Shown here: one piece after another, positions 1 to 5,196 of the stretch | Position numbering within the stretch: the stretch's first letter is position 1 | Layout: every line of letters starts with the position of its first letter | NCBI GenBank assembly: GCA_003527885.1 | Contig: DPWB01000025.1 | Location: forward strand, 1-5,200 | Length of the DNA: 5,200 bases | Origin: Candidatus Competibacteraceae bacterium | Lineage (GTDB): Bacteria > Pseudomonadota > Gammaproteobacteria > Competibacterales > Competibacteraceae | Reading direction: 5' to 3' | Translations under genes and position numbers: made by a program | The notes under the pieces: generated by a model | What the model was told of the DNA's origin: nothing | The model's database searches: none | Seen by the model: only the letters and a program-made list of their open reading frames with translations

Positions 1-112
1 CCTGCGTTAGTGTGAACACACCCTAGTTACAGGAACCGTTCCGGCGTCTGAATTCCTAGACGACCTACAAGACTGATCTTTCGACAAGATTACCTTCTTC
101 GGGAAAATCCGC

Positions 113-1195
113 ATGTCCGACATGACCCTCCAAGATCGCGCCGCAGGAGCCATCATGGGCGCATTCATCGGTGACGCGCTCGCGCTCGGCCCGCACTGGT
201 ATTACGATCTGGACGAACTGCACCGCGATTACGGGCCGTGGATCAGCGATTACACCGATCCCAAGCCCGGCCGCTACCACGCCGGGCTGCGGGCCGGTCA
301 ACGCTCGCAAGCGGGCTTTATCCTCGAACTCACCTTGCGTTCGCTGGTGGCGTGCGGCGGCTACGACGAAAGCGATTTCTGCCATCGCCTCGACGAAGAG
401 CTGTTTCCGTTGCTCGACGGGACGCCGATGAGCGGTCCGGGCGGATACACCAGCCAGTCGATCCGCGAGGCGTGGCGGCGGCGGGTGGAGCAGCGTCTGC
501 CGTGGGGGAAGACCGGCGGTCATGCCGACACCACGGAAGCGATAGAGCGCACGCTCGCCTTGGCCGTGTACTATGCGCTGGAACCCCAGCATTTGGCCGG
601 CGCCATCACCCAAAATACCCTGCTGACCCAAGCGGATGAAACGGTGGTGTCGATGACGGTCGCTTACGGGGCGGTGTTGGGGCTGTTGGTGCAGGGTCAC
701 GCCCTCGACGCCGGCCTCTCGGGAAAACTCATGAAGCAGGTCAAGGATGGCGTGCTGCCGTTCCATGCCGTGACCGGCGACCGCTTGCAACCGCCGCGTC
801 CCGGCGACCCAGAGCCGCCGCGCGTCGGGCTGTTTGCCTCGCCGGATGCCTTGCTGACGCCGTCTTACATGGCCGTCGCCGCCGCCGATCCGACCATCCG
901 CATCGAGCCGGCTTGGAAAGTCTCGCTGGTTTATGGAATGCCTTGCGCGATCTACCACCAACTACCGGCCGCTTACTATCTGGCGGCGCGCTTTTCCGAC
1001 GATTTCGAATCGGCCGTGCTGCACGCGGTCAACGGCGGCGGCCAAAATCAAGCCCGCGCCATTTTGACCGGCGCGCTGGTCGGCGCGCAGGTCGGGCTGC
1101 CGCACATCCCGCAACGCTTTCTCGGTGGGCTGGAAAATGCCGCCGAACTCGGCCGGTTGGCCGCCGAACTCGTCGCAAATATGCCGTCGGCCTGA
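113..1195 (+). CDS. ADP-ribosylglycohydrolase-fold protein with degenerate metal site
   Basis: This 360-residue soluble protein belongs to the ADP-ribosylglycohydrolase (DraG/ARH, COG1397-like) superfamily, whose active members remove ADP-ribose from proteins or small molecules using two metal ions. Seen: the N-terminal motif GAFIGDAL (16-23), an all-helical composition, and a C-terminal helix motif NGGGQNQARAILTGALVGA (307-325) that aligns with the usual GGDTDT-x-GAI-x-GA signature. The metal-binding acids are gone: the DTD of that signature is QNQ (311-313), and the N-terminal TDDT motif corresponds to SQAG (65-68). There is no signal peptide or membrane segment. The ATG at 113 has a weak GGGA 8 nt upstream; a second ATG three codons later is possible. 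The gene stands alone and converges on the tautomerase operon. The pattern resembles the non-canonical branch of the fold that includes J1-crystallins and selenoprotein J (from memory). Fold assignment is firm; catalytic activity is doubtful. Confidence 0.88.
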   Translation: MSDMTLQDRAAGAIMGAFIGDALALGPHWYYDLDELHRDYGPWISDYTDPKPGRYHAGLRAGQRSQAGFILELTLRSLVACGGYDESDFCHRLDEELFPLLDGTPMSGPGGYTSQSIREAWRRRVEQRLPWGKTGGHADTTEAIERTLALAVYYALEPQHLAGAITQNTLLTQADETVVSMTVAYGAVLGLLVQGHALDAGLSGKLMKQVKDGVLPFHAVTGDRLQPPRPGDPEPPRVGLFASPDALLTPSYMAVAAADPTIRIEPAWKVSLVYGMPCAIYHQLPAAYYLAARFSDDFESAVLHAVNGGGQNQARAILTGALVGAQVGLPHIPQRFLGGLENAAELGRLAAELVANMPSA

Positions 1196-1206
1196 ATTGA
1201 ACGCCG

Positions 1207-1249
1207 CTGGTTGCGCCGGCGCCTTGAAAGTGGGGCGCGACGCAACCGG
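1207..1249. terminator. Two-tier hairpin between convergent genes, possible bidirectional terminator
   Basis: In the 112-bp gap between two convergent stop codons, GGTTGCG (1209-1215) pairs with CGCAACC (1241-1247), extendable by one G-T and one C-G pair at the base. Inside it a second stem pairs GCGCC (1219-1223) with GGCGC (1234-1238), separated from the first by a small internal loop. The structure is GC-rich and symmetric, so it would form in RNA from either strand. There is no U-tract on either side, so it is not a textbook intrinsic terminator. It could instead protect 3' ends or help Rho-dependent termination. Confidence 0.35.
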
Positions 1250-1307
1250 GCGGCCCATGCAGTACCAAGGTCGGACAAATTGCGCTTGGTTGGTTTGGGC
1301 CACCCCC

Positions 1308-1523
1308 TCAAGGCGTCGCGTCACGTCGTCGTCGGTACTCTTCGACCGGCAGTCCGCCGATGCCCCAATTCTCCATGGCCACCTCATCGATGACCACCAC
1401 GGTGGTCGCCGGCGATTTGTTGAGCACCCGCGCCAGCAGCTCGGTCGCGCCTTCGATCAGCGCCACTTTTTGCGCGGCGGTGACCTTGCCTTCGCGGGTG
1501 ATCTTGATGTTGACGTAAGGCAT
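1308..1523 (-). CDS. 4-oxalocrotonate tautomerase family protein
   Basis: A 71-residue protein beginning MPYVNIKITREG, the hallmark start of the 4-oxalocrotonate tautomerase superfamily. After Met removal, the N-terminal Pro acts as the general base or nucleophile in keto-enol tautomerisation and related reactions. Arg10 (counting Met) lies where the family's active-site Arg11 is expected. The segment VVVIDEV..ENWGIGG (43-57) matches the conserved VIITEM..GHFGIGG region of 4-OT, with Trp53 in place of the active-site Phe50. Length is right for the small, usually hexameric cytoplasmic members. The start is certain: GGAGGA lies 7 nt upstream, and the ATG begins one nucleotide after the stop of the NTF2-like gene, so the two are probably translationally coupled. 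It is the last gene of the repressor-controlled operon. Substrate unknown; no aromatic meta-cleavage genes are nearby. Confidence 0.93.
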   Translation of the reverse strand: MPYVNIKITREGKVTAAQKVALIEGATELLARVLNKSPATTVVVIDEVAMENWGIGGLPVEEYRRRRDATP

Positions 1524-1524
1524 A

Positions 1525-1977
1525 TCAGTGTCCTCCAACGGGCGTGCTGACTTCATCGAGCACACCGTAATGAAATACCTTGGCGGCGATCCGCCATTCG
1601 CCATCGAGCTTGAGCAACGCCAGAAAATCGACGAAGCGTTTGCCGGGCAGCGACGAACGCCACCGCGCCAAGGCGGTCTCCGGTCCCGCGAACTCGATGG
1701 CTTCAAGCTGGAAGCCGTAGGCATCGCCGCGCTGGACCGGTGAAACGCGGGTAGCGACCATCGGCAGGTAAGCGGCCAGATCGAGCTGCAACAGTTCGCC
1801 GCCGGAGACCATCTCATGGGTCGCGGCCGGGTGGAAGGCCCGATTCGGCCGCGCCACGTCACCGTAATACAAGGCATCGTAGTACCGGGCCAGCAACTCG
1901 ACGACCGCAAGATACGCCTCGCTCGCCGGAGGCGCTCCCGCTGGATGGCTTCGGGACGTAAGGCTCAGCGCGCCCAT
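1525..1977 (-). CDS. NTF2/SnoaL-like small protein (putative lumazine-binding type)
   Basis: A 150-residue protein with features of the NTF2-like cone fold, closest to the group called putative lumazine-binding (PF12893-type). The segments are a first helix (about 20-40, AYLAVVELLARYYDALYYGD), a conserved FHP (48-50), and a C-terminal strand pair around F..FLALLKLDGEWRIAAKVFHY (118-137), where the LLKLDGEWRI pattern is typical. Members form small cup-shaped ligand pockets and act as isomerases, cyclases, dehydratases or binding proteins; sequence alone does not say which. The first 19 residues are Ser/Pro/Ala-rich and outside the fold, so the start is less certain than for its neighbours. No clear Shine-Dalgarno sequence precedes the ATG, only a CGC-triplet run. 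It sits 18 nt after the SDR stop and 1 nt before the tautomerase start, so coupling within the operon is likely. Confidence 0.8.
   Translation of the reverse strand: MGALSLTSRSHPAGAPPASEAYLAVVELLARYYDALYYGDVARPNRAFHPAATHEMVSGGELLQLDLAAYLPMVATRVSPVQRGDAYGFQLEAIEFAGPETALARWRSSLPGKRFVDFLALLKLDGEWRIAAKVFHYGVLDEVSTPVGGH
1531..1536 (-). promoter_or_regulatory. Shine-Dalgarno of tautomerase gene, inside the NTF2-like gene
   Basis: On the minus strand GGAGGA stands 7 nt before the tautomerase ATG and lies within the last codons of the preceding gene. It fixes the tautomerase start at 1523 rather than the much longer open frame that continues upstream. It also implies that ribosomes finishing the NTF2-like protein can re-initiate directly. 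Confidence 0.85.
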
Positions 1978-1980
1978 GAG

Positions 1981-1995
1981 CGCCGCCGCCGCCGC
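1981..1995. repeat. (CGC)5 triplet run between SDR and NTF2-like genes
   Basis: Five perfect CGC triplets (GCG on the coding strand) fill almost the whole 18-nt space between the SDR stop codon and the ATG of the NTF2-like gene, where a ribosome-binding site would be expected. Such a run could vary in length by replication slippage and change the spacing between the two reading frames. Confidence 0.7.
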
Positions 1996-2736
1996 TCAGG
2001 CGCGACCGGTGACGAAGCCGCCATCGACCGGCAGGATATGCCCGGTCACGAATTCGGCCCCGACCAGATAACGTACCGCCTCGGCAATCTCCGATCCTTC
2101 GCCGATCCGGTTCAACAGCGCGATGCCGCCGAAGGCATCGACATCCACCGTGGCGTGCAGGGGCGTGCGCACCACGCCGGGCGCGACCATGTTGACGCGG
2201 ATGCGGTCGGGCGCGAGTTCGGCCGCCAAGCTGCGGGTGAGCGCGTGCACGCCGCCCTTGCTGGCCAACGGGGCCGAGGCCGGAAAGCCGCCGATGGCGT
2301 GATCGATCAACACGGTGCCGATATTGACGATGGCGCCGCCCTGGCCTTGTTGCTTCATCCGCCGCACCACCGCTTGCGTGGTCAGGTAAGTGCCGCGCAG
2401 GTTGCCGTCGAGAAAGCTATCCAGCTCCTCTTCGGTCACCTCGACGAAAGGCTTGGGGGCGAAGGCGCCGGCGTTGTTGATCAGCACCTCGATCTTACCG
2501 AAGCGTTCGACCGCAACGCGCGCCAGCGCTTCGCCGGTTTCGCGCTGGCCGATGTCGCCCGCCACGGCTGCGACGCGATCCGGGACGCCAAGTTCGGTGG
2601 CCACTTTGGCCAGTTTCTTGGAATCGCGGCCGTGAACGACGACGTTGGCCCCTTCGTTCAAAAAGAGCCGCGCCACTTCCAGGCCAATGCCGCTGGAGGA
2701 ACCGGTGACGATGACGCTACGGGTTTGCTTCGACAT
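1996..2736 (-). CDS. Atypical short-chain dehydrogenase/reductase (SDR) lacking catalytic Tyr
   Basis: A 246-residue Rossmann-fold SDR. Seen: cofactor motif TGSSSGIG (11-18); Arg37 just after strand 2 (HGRDSK), which favours NADP(H); Asp61 for the adenine; NNAG (87-90); helix-4 Asn112; Lys160 of the YxxxK motif; and the C-terminal VAPGVVRTP (184-192) and GHILPVDGGF (232-241). In classical SDRs a Tyr lies four residues before the Lys. Here that position is Pro156 (codon CCG; SAPLASK), and the usual Ser is Thr141 with two extra residues before the Pro. The protein is therefore not a normal Ser-Tyr-Lys oxidoreductase, though it may belong to a divergent subfamily. Length is normal. The start at 2736 is preferred over an ATG 12 codons upstream because AGGAG lies 9 nt before it and the longer form would begin at the putative promoter. 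First gene of the operon, behind an operator. Confidence 0.92.
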   Translation of the reverse strand: MSKQTRSVIVTGSSSGIGLEVARLFLNEGANVVVHGRDSKKLAKVATELGVPDRVAAVAGDIGQRETGEALARVAVERFGKIEVLINNAGAFAPKPFVEVTEEELDSFLDGNLRGTYLTTQAVVRRMKQQGQGGAIVNIGTVLIDHAIGGFPASAPLASKGGVHALTRSLAAELAPDRIRVNMVAPGVVRTPLHATVDVDAFGGIALLNRIGEGSEIAEAVRYLVGAEFVTGHILPVDGGFVTGRA

Positions 2737-2745
2737 GAGAGCGTT

Positions 2746-2750
2746 CTCCT
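2746..2750 (-). promoter_or_regulatory. Shine-Dalgarno of SDR gene
   Basis: AGGAG on the minus strand, 9 nt before the ATG at 2736. It selects MSKQTRS as the true N-terminus and rules out the upstream ATG at 2772. Confidence 0.8.
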
Positions 2751-2772
2751 GCAGGTTGCGATGAATGATCAA

Positions 2773-2801
2773 GTTATAAAACGACCGGTCGTCTATTAAT
2801 T
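2773..2801 (-). promoter_or_regulatory. Putative promoter of the SDR-NTF2-tautomerase operon
   Basis: On the minus strand a -10-like TATAAC (2778-2773) lies directly downstream of the operator palindrome. A weak, AT-rich -35 candidate AATTAA (2801-2796) lies 17 nt upstream. The operator would fill the spacer, as in the repressor's own promoter. Transcription would begin near 2766 and leave about 30 nt of leader containing the SDR ribosome-binding site. The -35 match is poor; the -10 and the layout carry the call. Confidence 0.5.
2781..2792. promoter_or_regulatory. Operator copy 2, upstream of the SDR operon
   Basis: A perfect 12-bp palindrome, ACGACCGGTCGT, 45 bp before the SDR start codon and within its putative promoter. 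It is identical to the core of the palindrome in the repressor gene's own promoter. Two exact copies flanking one TetR-family gene, both at promoters, strongly suggest this is that protein's binding site. The GACC/GGTC half-sites also resemble those of the NemR box, as far as I recall it. Confidence 0.85.
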
Positions 2802-2817
2802 TGGCCCAAAAAAAGTG

Positions 2818-3411
2818 CTATCCGGGCCGAAAATAATCGTCGAGCAGTCGCGCCAGCACGCGGCGCAAAGGGTCCAGTGAGCGGTCGATCTTCATGCGGA
2901 TCACCGCGCCCTCCCACGCCTCGGTCAGCAGATCGGCCAAGTCGCCGGCATCCACATCGCCGCGCGTCAAACCGAGCTGCTGGCTTTGCCGCAGAACCTC
3001 GGCCACGCGGTCGCGCCATTCGCGAAAGGCTGTGGCCAAAGTTTCCCGACAAAGGTCGCTGCCTTCGAGTTCGCCGCCGAGGTTGGCGATCAAACAGCCC
3101 CCCACATAGCCCGCCGCCTCGAAATCCGCCATCAACGTTTCGAAAAAGCGGCGCAGGCCGGTGTAAGGGTCCGGTGCTTCGCGGATCTCCCGATCCATCC
3201 TTGTCGCGAAACAATCGGCATAATGGCGGATGGCCGCTGCGGCGAAGGCTTCCTTGCTCTCGAAGTAGTTGTAAAAAGACCCCTTCGGCACGCTCACCCG
3301 GTCCAGCACTTCCTTGAGGCCGGTGCCGTGAAAACCGTTGTATAAAAACGCCGAGACGCCTTCGTCCAGAAGGCGCAGCCGGGTTTTTTCGCTGAGTCGG
3401 GGTCTCGCCAT
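2818..3411 (-). CDS. TetR-family repressor, NemR-like, putative redox/electrophile sensor
   Basis: A 197-residue TetR-family regulator. The N-terminal helix-turn-helix spans about 10-52 and ends in the conserved VPKGSFYNYFESKEAF (41-56), which nearly matches E. coli NemR. The ligand domain also follows NemR: GGC (104-106) puts Cys106 at the same number as the NemR sensor Cys106, and MKIDRS (173-178) puts Lys174 opposite NemR Lys175. In NemR these residues are proposed to form a reversible Cys-Lys link on oxidation by hypochlorite; other electrophiles also act at its cysteines. Other cysteines are Cys67 and Cys121. The start at 3411 matches family length; an open extension to 3597 would read through the operator and promoter and is rejected. 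No Shine-Dalgarno sequence precedes the ATG. The gene reads in the same direction as the SDR operon and is divergent from the amylase gene. TetR assignment is near certain; NemR-like sensing is inferred. Confidence 0.95.
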   Translation of the reverse strand: MARPRLSEKTRLRLLDEGVSAFLYNGFHGTGLKEVLDRVSVPKGSFYNYFESKEAFAAAAIRHYADCFATRMDREIREAPDPYTGLRRFFETLMADFEAAGYVGGCLIANLGGELEGSDLCRETLATAFREWRDRVAEVLRQSQQLGLTRGDVDAGDLADLLTEAWEGAVIRMKIDRSLDPLRRVLARLLDDYFRPG

Positions 3412-3417
3412 GAAATT

Positions 3418-3447
3418 AATATACGACCGGTCGTACTTGATTGTCAA
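3418..3447 (-). promoter_or_regulatory. Repressor-gene promoter, predicted leaderless
   Basis: On the minus strand a consensus -35 TTGACA (3447-3442) and a near-consensus -10 TATATT (3423-3418) are separated by 18 nt. The operator palindrome lies almost entirely inside the spacer and overlaps the -10 by two bases, so bound repressor would block RNA polymerase: classical autorepression. The -10 ends only 6 nt before the ATG, so transcription should begin at or very near the start codon. Confidence 0.85.
3422..3435. promoter_or_regulatory. Operator copy 1, in the repressor's own promoter
   Basis: A perfect 14-bp palindrome, TACGACCGGTCGTA, whose 12-bp core is identical to the copy upstream of the SDR gene. 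It lies between the -35 and -10 of the repressor gene. No copy was seen near the amylase start or elsewhere in the window. Confidence 0.88.
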
Positions 3448-3510
3448 GCCATCGGGATGGGGTTTACGGGTGGCATGAGTCGCGGCGGAGTCCCCCGTTA
3501 AAAATTCGAC

Positions 3511-3540
3511 TTGACAGTCATGGTTTTTTTCTACGATACA
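3511..3540 (+). promoter_or_regulatory. Putative amylase promoter
   Basis: A consensus -35 TTGACA (3511-3516) lies 55 nt before the amylase ATG. Possible -10 elements are TACGAT (3532-3537, short 15-nt spacer) or GATACA (3535-3540, 18-nt spacer); neither is strong. A run of seven T lies in the spacer. The -35 is 63 bp from that of the divergent repressor promoter and the operator is not near it, so regulation is probably separate. Confidence 0.5.
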
Positions 3541-3571
3541 TCCTCTATAGCCGAGCGATCTGGGAGAGGCC

Positions 3572-5050
3572 ATGAGCGACGAATTGAACGGGACCATGAT
3601 GCAGTGCTTTCACTGGTATTCTCCAGGTGACGGCACGTTCTGGGATGAGGTGAGCCGCCGCGCGACGGGGCTAGCCCAGGCCGGTTTCACCGCCCTGTGG
3701 CTGCCGCCGGCCTTCAAGGGGATGGACGGCGGCCGGGATGTCGGGTACGGGGCCTACGATCTGTACGATCTCGGCGAATTCAACCAGAAAGGCTCGGTCC
3801 GCACCAAGTACGGCACGCGCCAGCAGTATCTGCACGCCATCGACGCGCTCCATGCCGCCGGCCTTCAGGTTTATGCCGACACCGTGCTGACCTATCGCAT
3901 CGGCGGCGATAGCACCGAAATCGCCCAGGCCACGCCCTATTACCAGGACGACCGCCTGCACCCCAGAGGCGGGCCGCGAGAGATCGAGGCCTACACCCAT
4001 TTCAGCTTTCCGGGACGGCGGGGCCAGTATTCGCCGTTCGAATGGCACTGGTGGCATTTCGATGCCGTCGATTACGACGCCAAGACCCGCGAAACGCATA
4101 AGGTGTACTTGTTCGAGGGCAAGCACTTCGACCATCAGGTCGCCCTGGAGAAAGGCAATTTCGCGCACCTGATGGGTTGTGCGGTCGATTTTCAGAACGA
4201 GGAGACGCGGGATTCCTTGCTGCGCTGGGGAAAATGGTATCTCGACACCACCGGCGTGGATGGGTTTCGACTGGACGCGATCAAGCACATCGCGGCGTGG
4301 TTCTTCCCGACTTGGCTGGATGAGATGACCGAGCACGCCGGCCGCGAACTGTTCGCGGTGGGCGAATACTGGTCGCCCGATGTCAACAACCTGCACTGGT
4401 ATCTGAATCGGCTGGGGCCGAAAATGTCCCTGTTCGATGTGGCCTTACACTACAACTTCCACATCGCCAGCCGGATGGGCGGCAATTACGACATGCGGCG
4501 CATCCTGGAAGGCACGCTGATGCAGCAGCGGCCGTATCAGGCCGTCACCTTCGTGGAAAACCACGACTCGCAACCGCTGCAATCGCTGGAATCGGTGGTC
4601 GAACCCTGGTTCAAACCGTTGGCCTACGCCTTGATCCTGTTGCGGCGCGAAGGCTATCCGTGCGTGTTTTGTGCCGATTATTTCGGCGCGCAGTACGAGG
4701 ACCAAGGCCGGGATGGCAGGCGCTACCAGATCGTCATGCCTTCTCACCGCGCGTTGCTCGATACGCTGCTCCACGCACGCCGCCATTACGCGCACGGCGC
4801 GCAGTACGATTATTTCGATCATTGGAACCGGGTCGGCTGGACCCGGCTAGGCAGCGAAAAATCTTCCAAAGCGATGGCGGTGCTGCTCAGCGATGGCCAA
4901 GGGGGCGGCAAATGGATGGAAGTCCGCAAGGCCAATGCCAAGTTCGTCGATCTTACCGGGCATATCCGAGAGCCGGTTTACAGCAATGACGCCGGGTGGG
5001 GGGAGTTTCAATGTCTGGGCGGTTCGGTCTCGGTTTGGGTCGAAGAGTAG
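3572..5050 (+). CDS. amyA: Cytoplasmic alpha-amylase, GH13 (AmyA-like), with altered region I
   Basis: A 492-residue GH13 enzyme that should hydrolyse internal alpha-1,4 links of glycogen or maltodextrin. It resembles E. coli cytoplasmic AmyA (about 495 residues) from end to end: MQCFHWYSPGDG (10-21), LWLPPAFKG (42-50), GYGAYDLYDLGEFNQKGS (58-75) and the C-terminal GGSVSVWVEE (483-492). There is no signal peptide. The catalytic triad is intact: nucleophile Asp235 in GFRLDAIKH, acid/base Glu265 in VGEYW, and Asp332 in FVENHDSQP. Asp206 (AVDFQNE) fits a calcium-site position. Conserved region I, normally D-x-V-x-N-H, reads DTVLTY (103-108): the calcium-ligand Asn is Thr107 and the substrate-contacting His is Tyr108. 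A purine-rich GGGAGAGG lies 2 nt, and its GGGAG core 5 nt, before the ATG. The gene is followed by a tRNA; no glycogen genes are in view. Family assignment is firm; calcium dependence and rate may differ. Confidence 0.95.
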   Translation: MSDELNGTMMQCFHWYSPGDGTFWDEVSRRATGLAQAGFTALWLPPAFKGMDGGRDVGYGAYDLYDLGEFNQKGSVRTKYGTRQQYLHAIDALHAAGLQVYADTVLTYRIGGDSTEIAQATPYYQDDRLHPRGGPREIEAYTHFSFPGRRGQYSPFEWHWWHFDAVDYDAKTRETHKVYLFEGKHFDHQVALEKGNFAHLMGCAVDFQNEETRDSLLRWGKWYLDTTGVDGFRLDAIKHIAAWFFPTWLDEMTEHAGRELFAVGEYWSPDVNNLHWYLNRLGPKMSLFDVALHYNFHIASRMGGNYDMRRILEGTLMQQRPYQAVTFVENHDSQPLQSLESVVEPWFKPLAYALILLRREGYPCVFCADYFGAQYEDQGRDGRRYQIVMPSHRALLDTLLHARRHYAHGAQYDYFDHWNRVGWTRLGSEKSSKAMAVLLSDGQGGGKWMEVRKANAKFVDLTGHIREPVYSNDAGWGEFQCLGGSVSVWVEE

Positions 5051-5072
5051 TCGCCGGTTTCGTGGAAAAATC

Positions 5073-5100
5073 TTGCCAACGTCCCCCCGTATTGGTTAAC
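5073..5100 (+). promoter_or_regulatory. Possible tRNA promoter
   Basis: TTGCCA (5073-5078) and GTTAAC (5095-5100) are 16 nt apart, and a C-rich stretch follows before the tRNA begins at 5120. Both hexamers are only partial matches, but the position suits a short tRNA leader. GTTAAC is part of an 8-bp palindrome, GGTTAACC. Confidence 0.3.
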
Positions 5101-5119
5101 CTTCCGCTCCTAATCGCTC

Positions 5120-5196
5120 AGGCGCGTAGCTCAGTTGGTTAGAGCACCACCTTGACATGGTGGGGGTCGTTGGTTCGAGTCCAATCGCGCCTACCA
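5120..5196 (+). tRNA. tRNA-Val (anticodon GAC)
   Basis: A 77-nt tRNA with all arms pairing: acceptor AGGCGCG with CGCGCCT, D-stem GCTC/GAGC, anticodon stem CCACC/GGTGG, and T-stem GTTGG/CCAAT with loop TTCGAGT. The anticodon loop TTGACAT gives GAC, which reads valine codons GUC and GUU. Discriminator A and an encoded CCA are present. The 5' end is fixed at the A of 5120 because starting one base later leaves only six acceptor bases before U8. The D, anticodon and T regions are nearly identical to enterobacterial tRNA-Val(GAC). The window ends 4 nt later, so any following tRNA cannot be seen. Confidence 0.97.

Noticed and set aside
65..961. Long open frame (298 codons) on the minus strand
   Set aside because: It is antisense to the glycohydrolase-fold gene, rich in Arg/Gly/His, and has no recognisable domain; a typical high-GC shadow frame.
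1264..1290. ACCAAG...CTTGGT inverted repeat after the tautomerase gene
   Set aside because: Only 6 bp with a 15-nt loop and no T tract; too weak to call.
1308..1910. 200-codon version of the tautomerase frame
   Set aside because: The first 129 codons overlap the NTF2-like gene out of frame and look non-biological; the strong GGAGGA and the obligatory N-terminal Pro fix the start at 1523.
1816..2799. Long open frame (327 codons) on the plus strand
   Set aside because: It mirrors the SDR and part of the NTF2-like gene, both of which have clear family motifs on the other strand, and it runs through the operator and promoter.
2803..2828. T7 tract flanked by GGCCC/GGGCC after the repressor stop codon, as a terminator
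   Set aside because: The T tract lies in the loop rather than after the stem, so it does not have intrinsic terminator geometry; read-through into the SDR operon remains possible.
3412..3597. N-terminal extension of the repressor by 62 residues
   Set aside because: It would cover the consensus promoter, the operator and the amylase start; the family begins at the residues encoded from 3411.
3671..4396. Open frame (241 codons) on the minus strand inside the amylase gene
   Set aside because: Antisense shadow of a gene with intact GH13 motifs; no domain or ribosome-binding site.
5120..5196. tRNA as an integration site for a mobile element
   Set aside because: No integrase, no direct repeat of the tRNA 3' end and no composition shift are visible; only 4 nt follow the gene.
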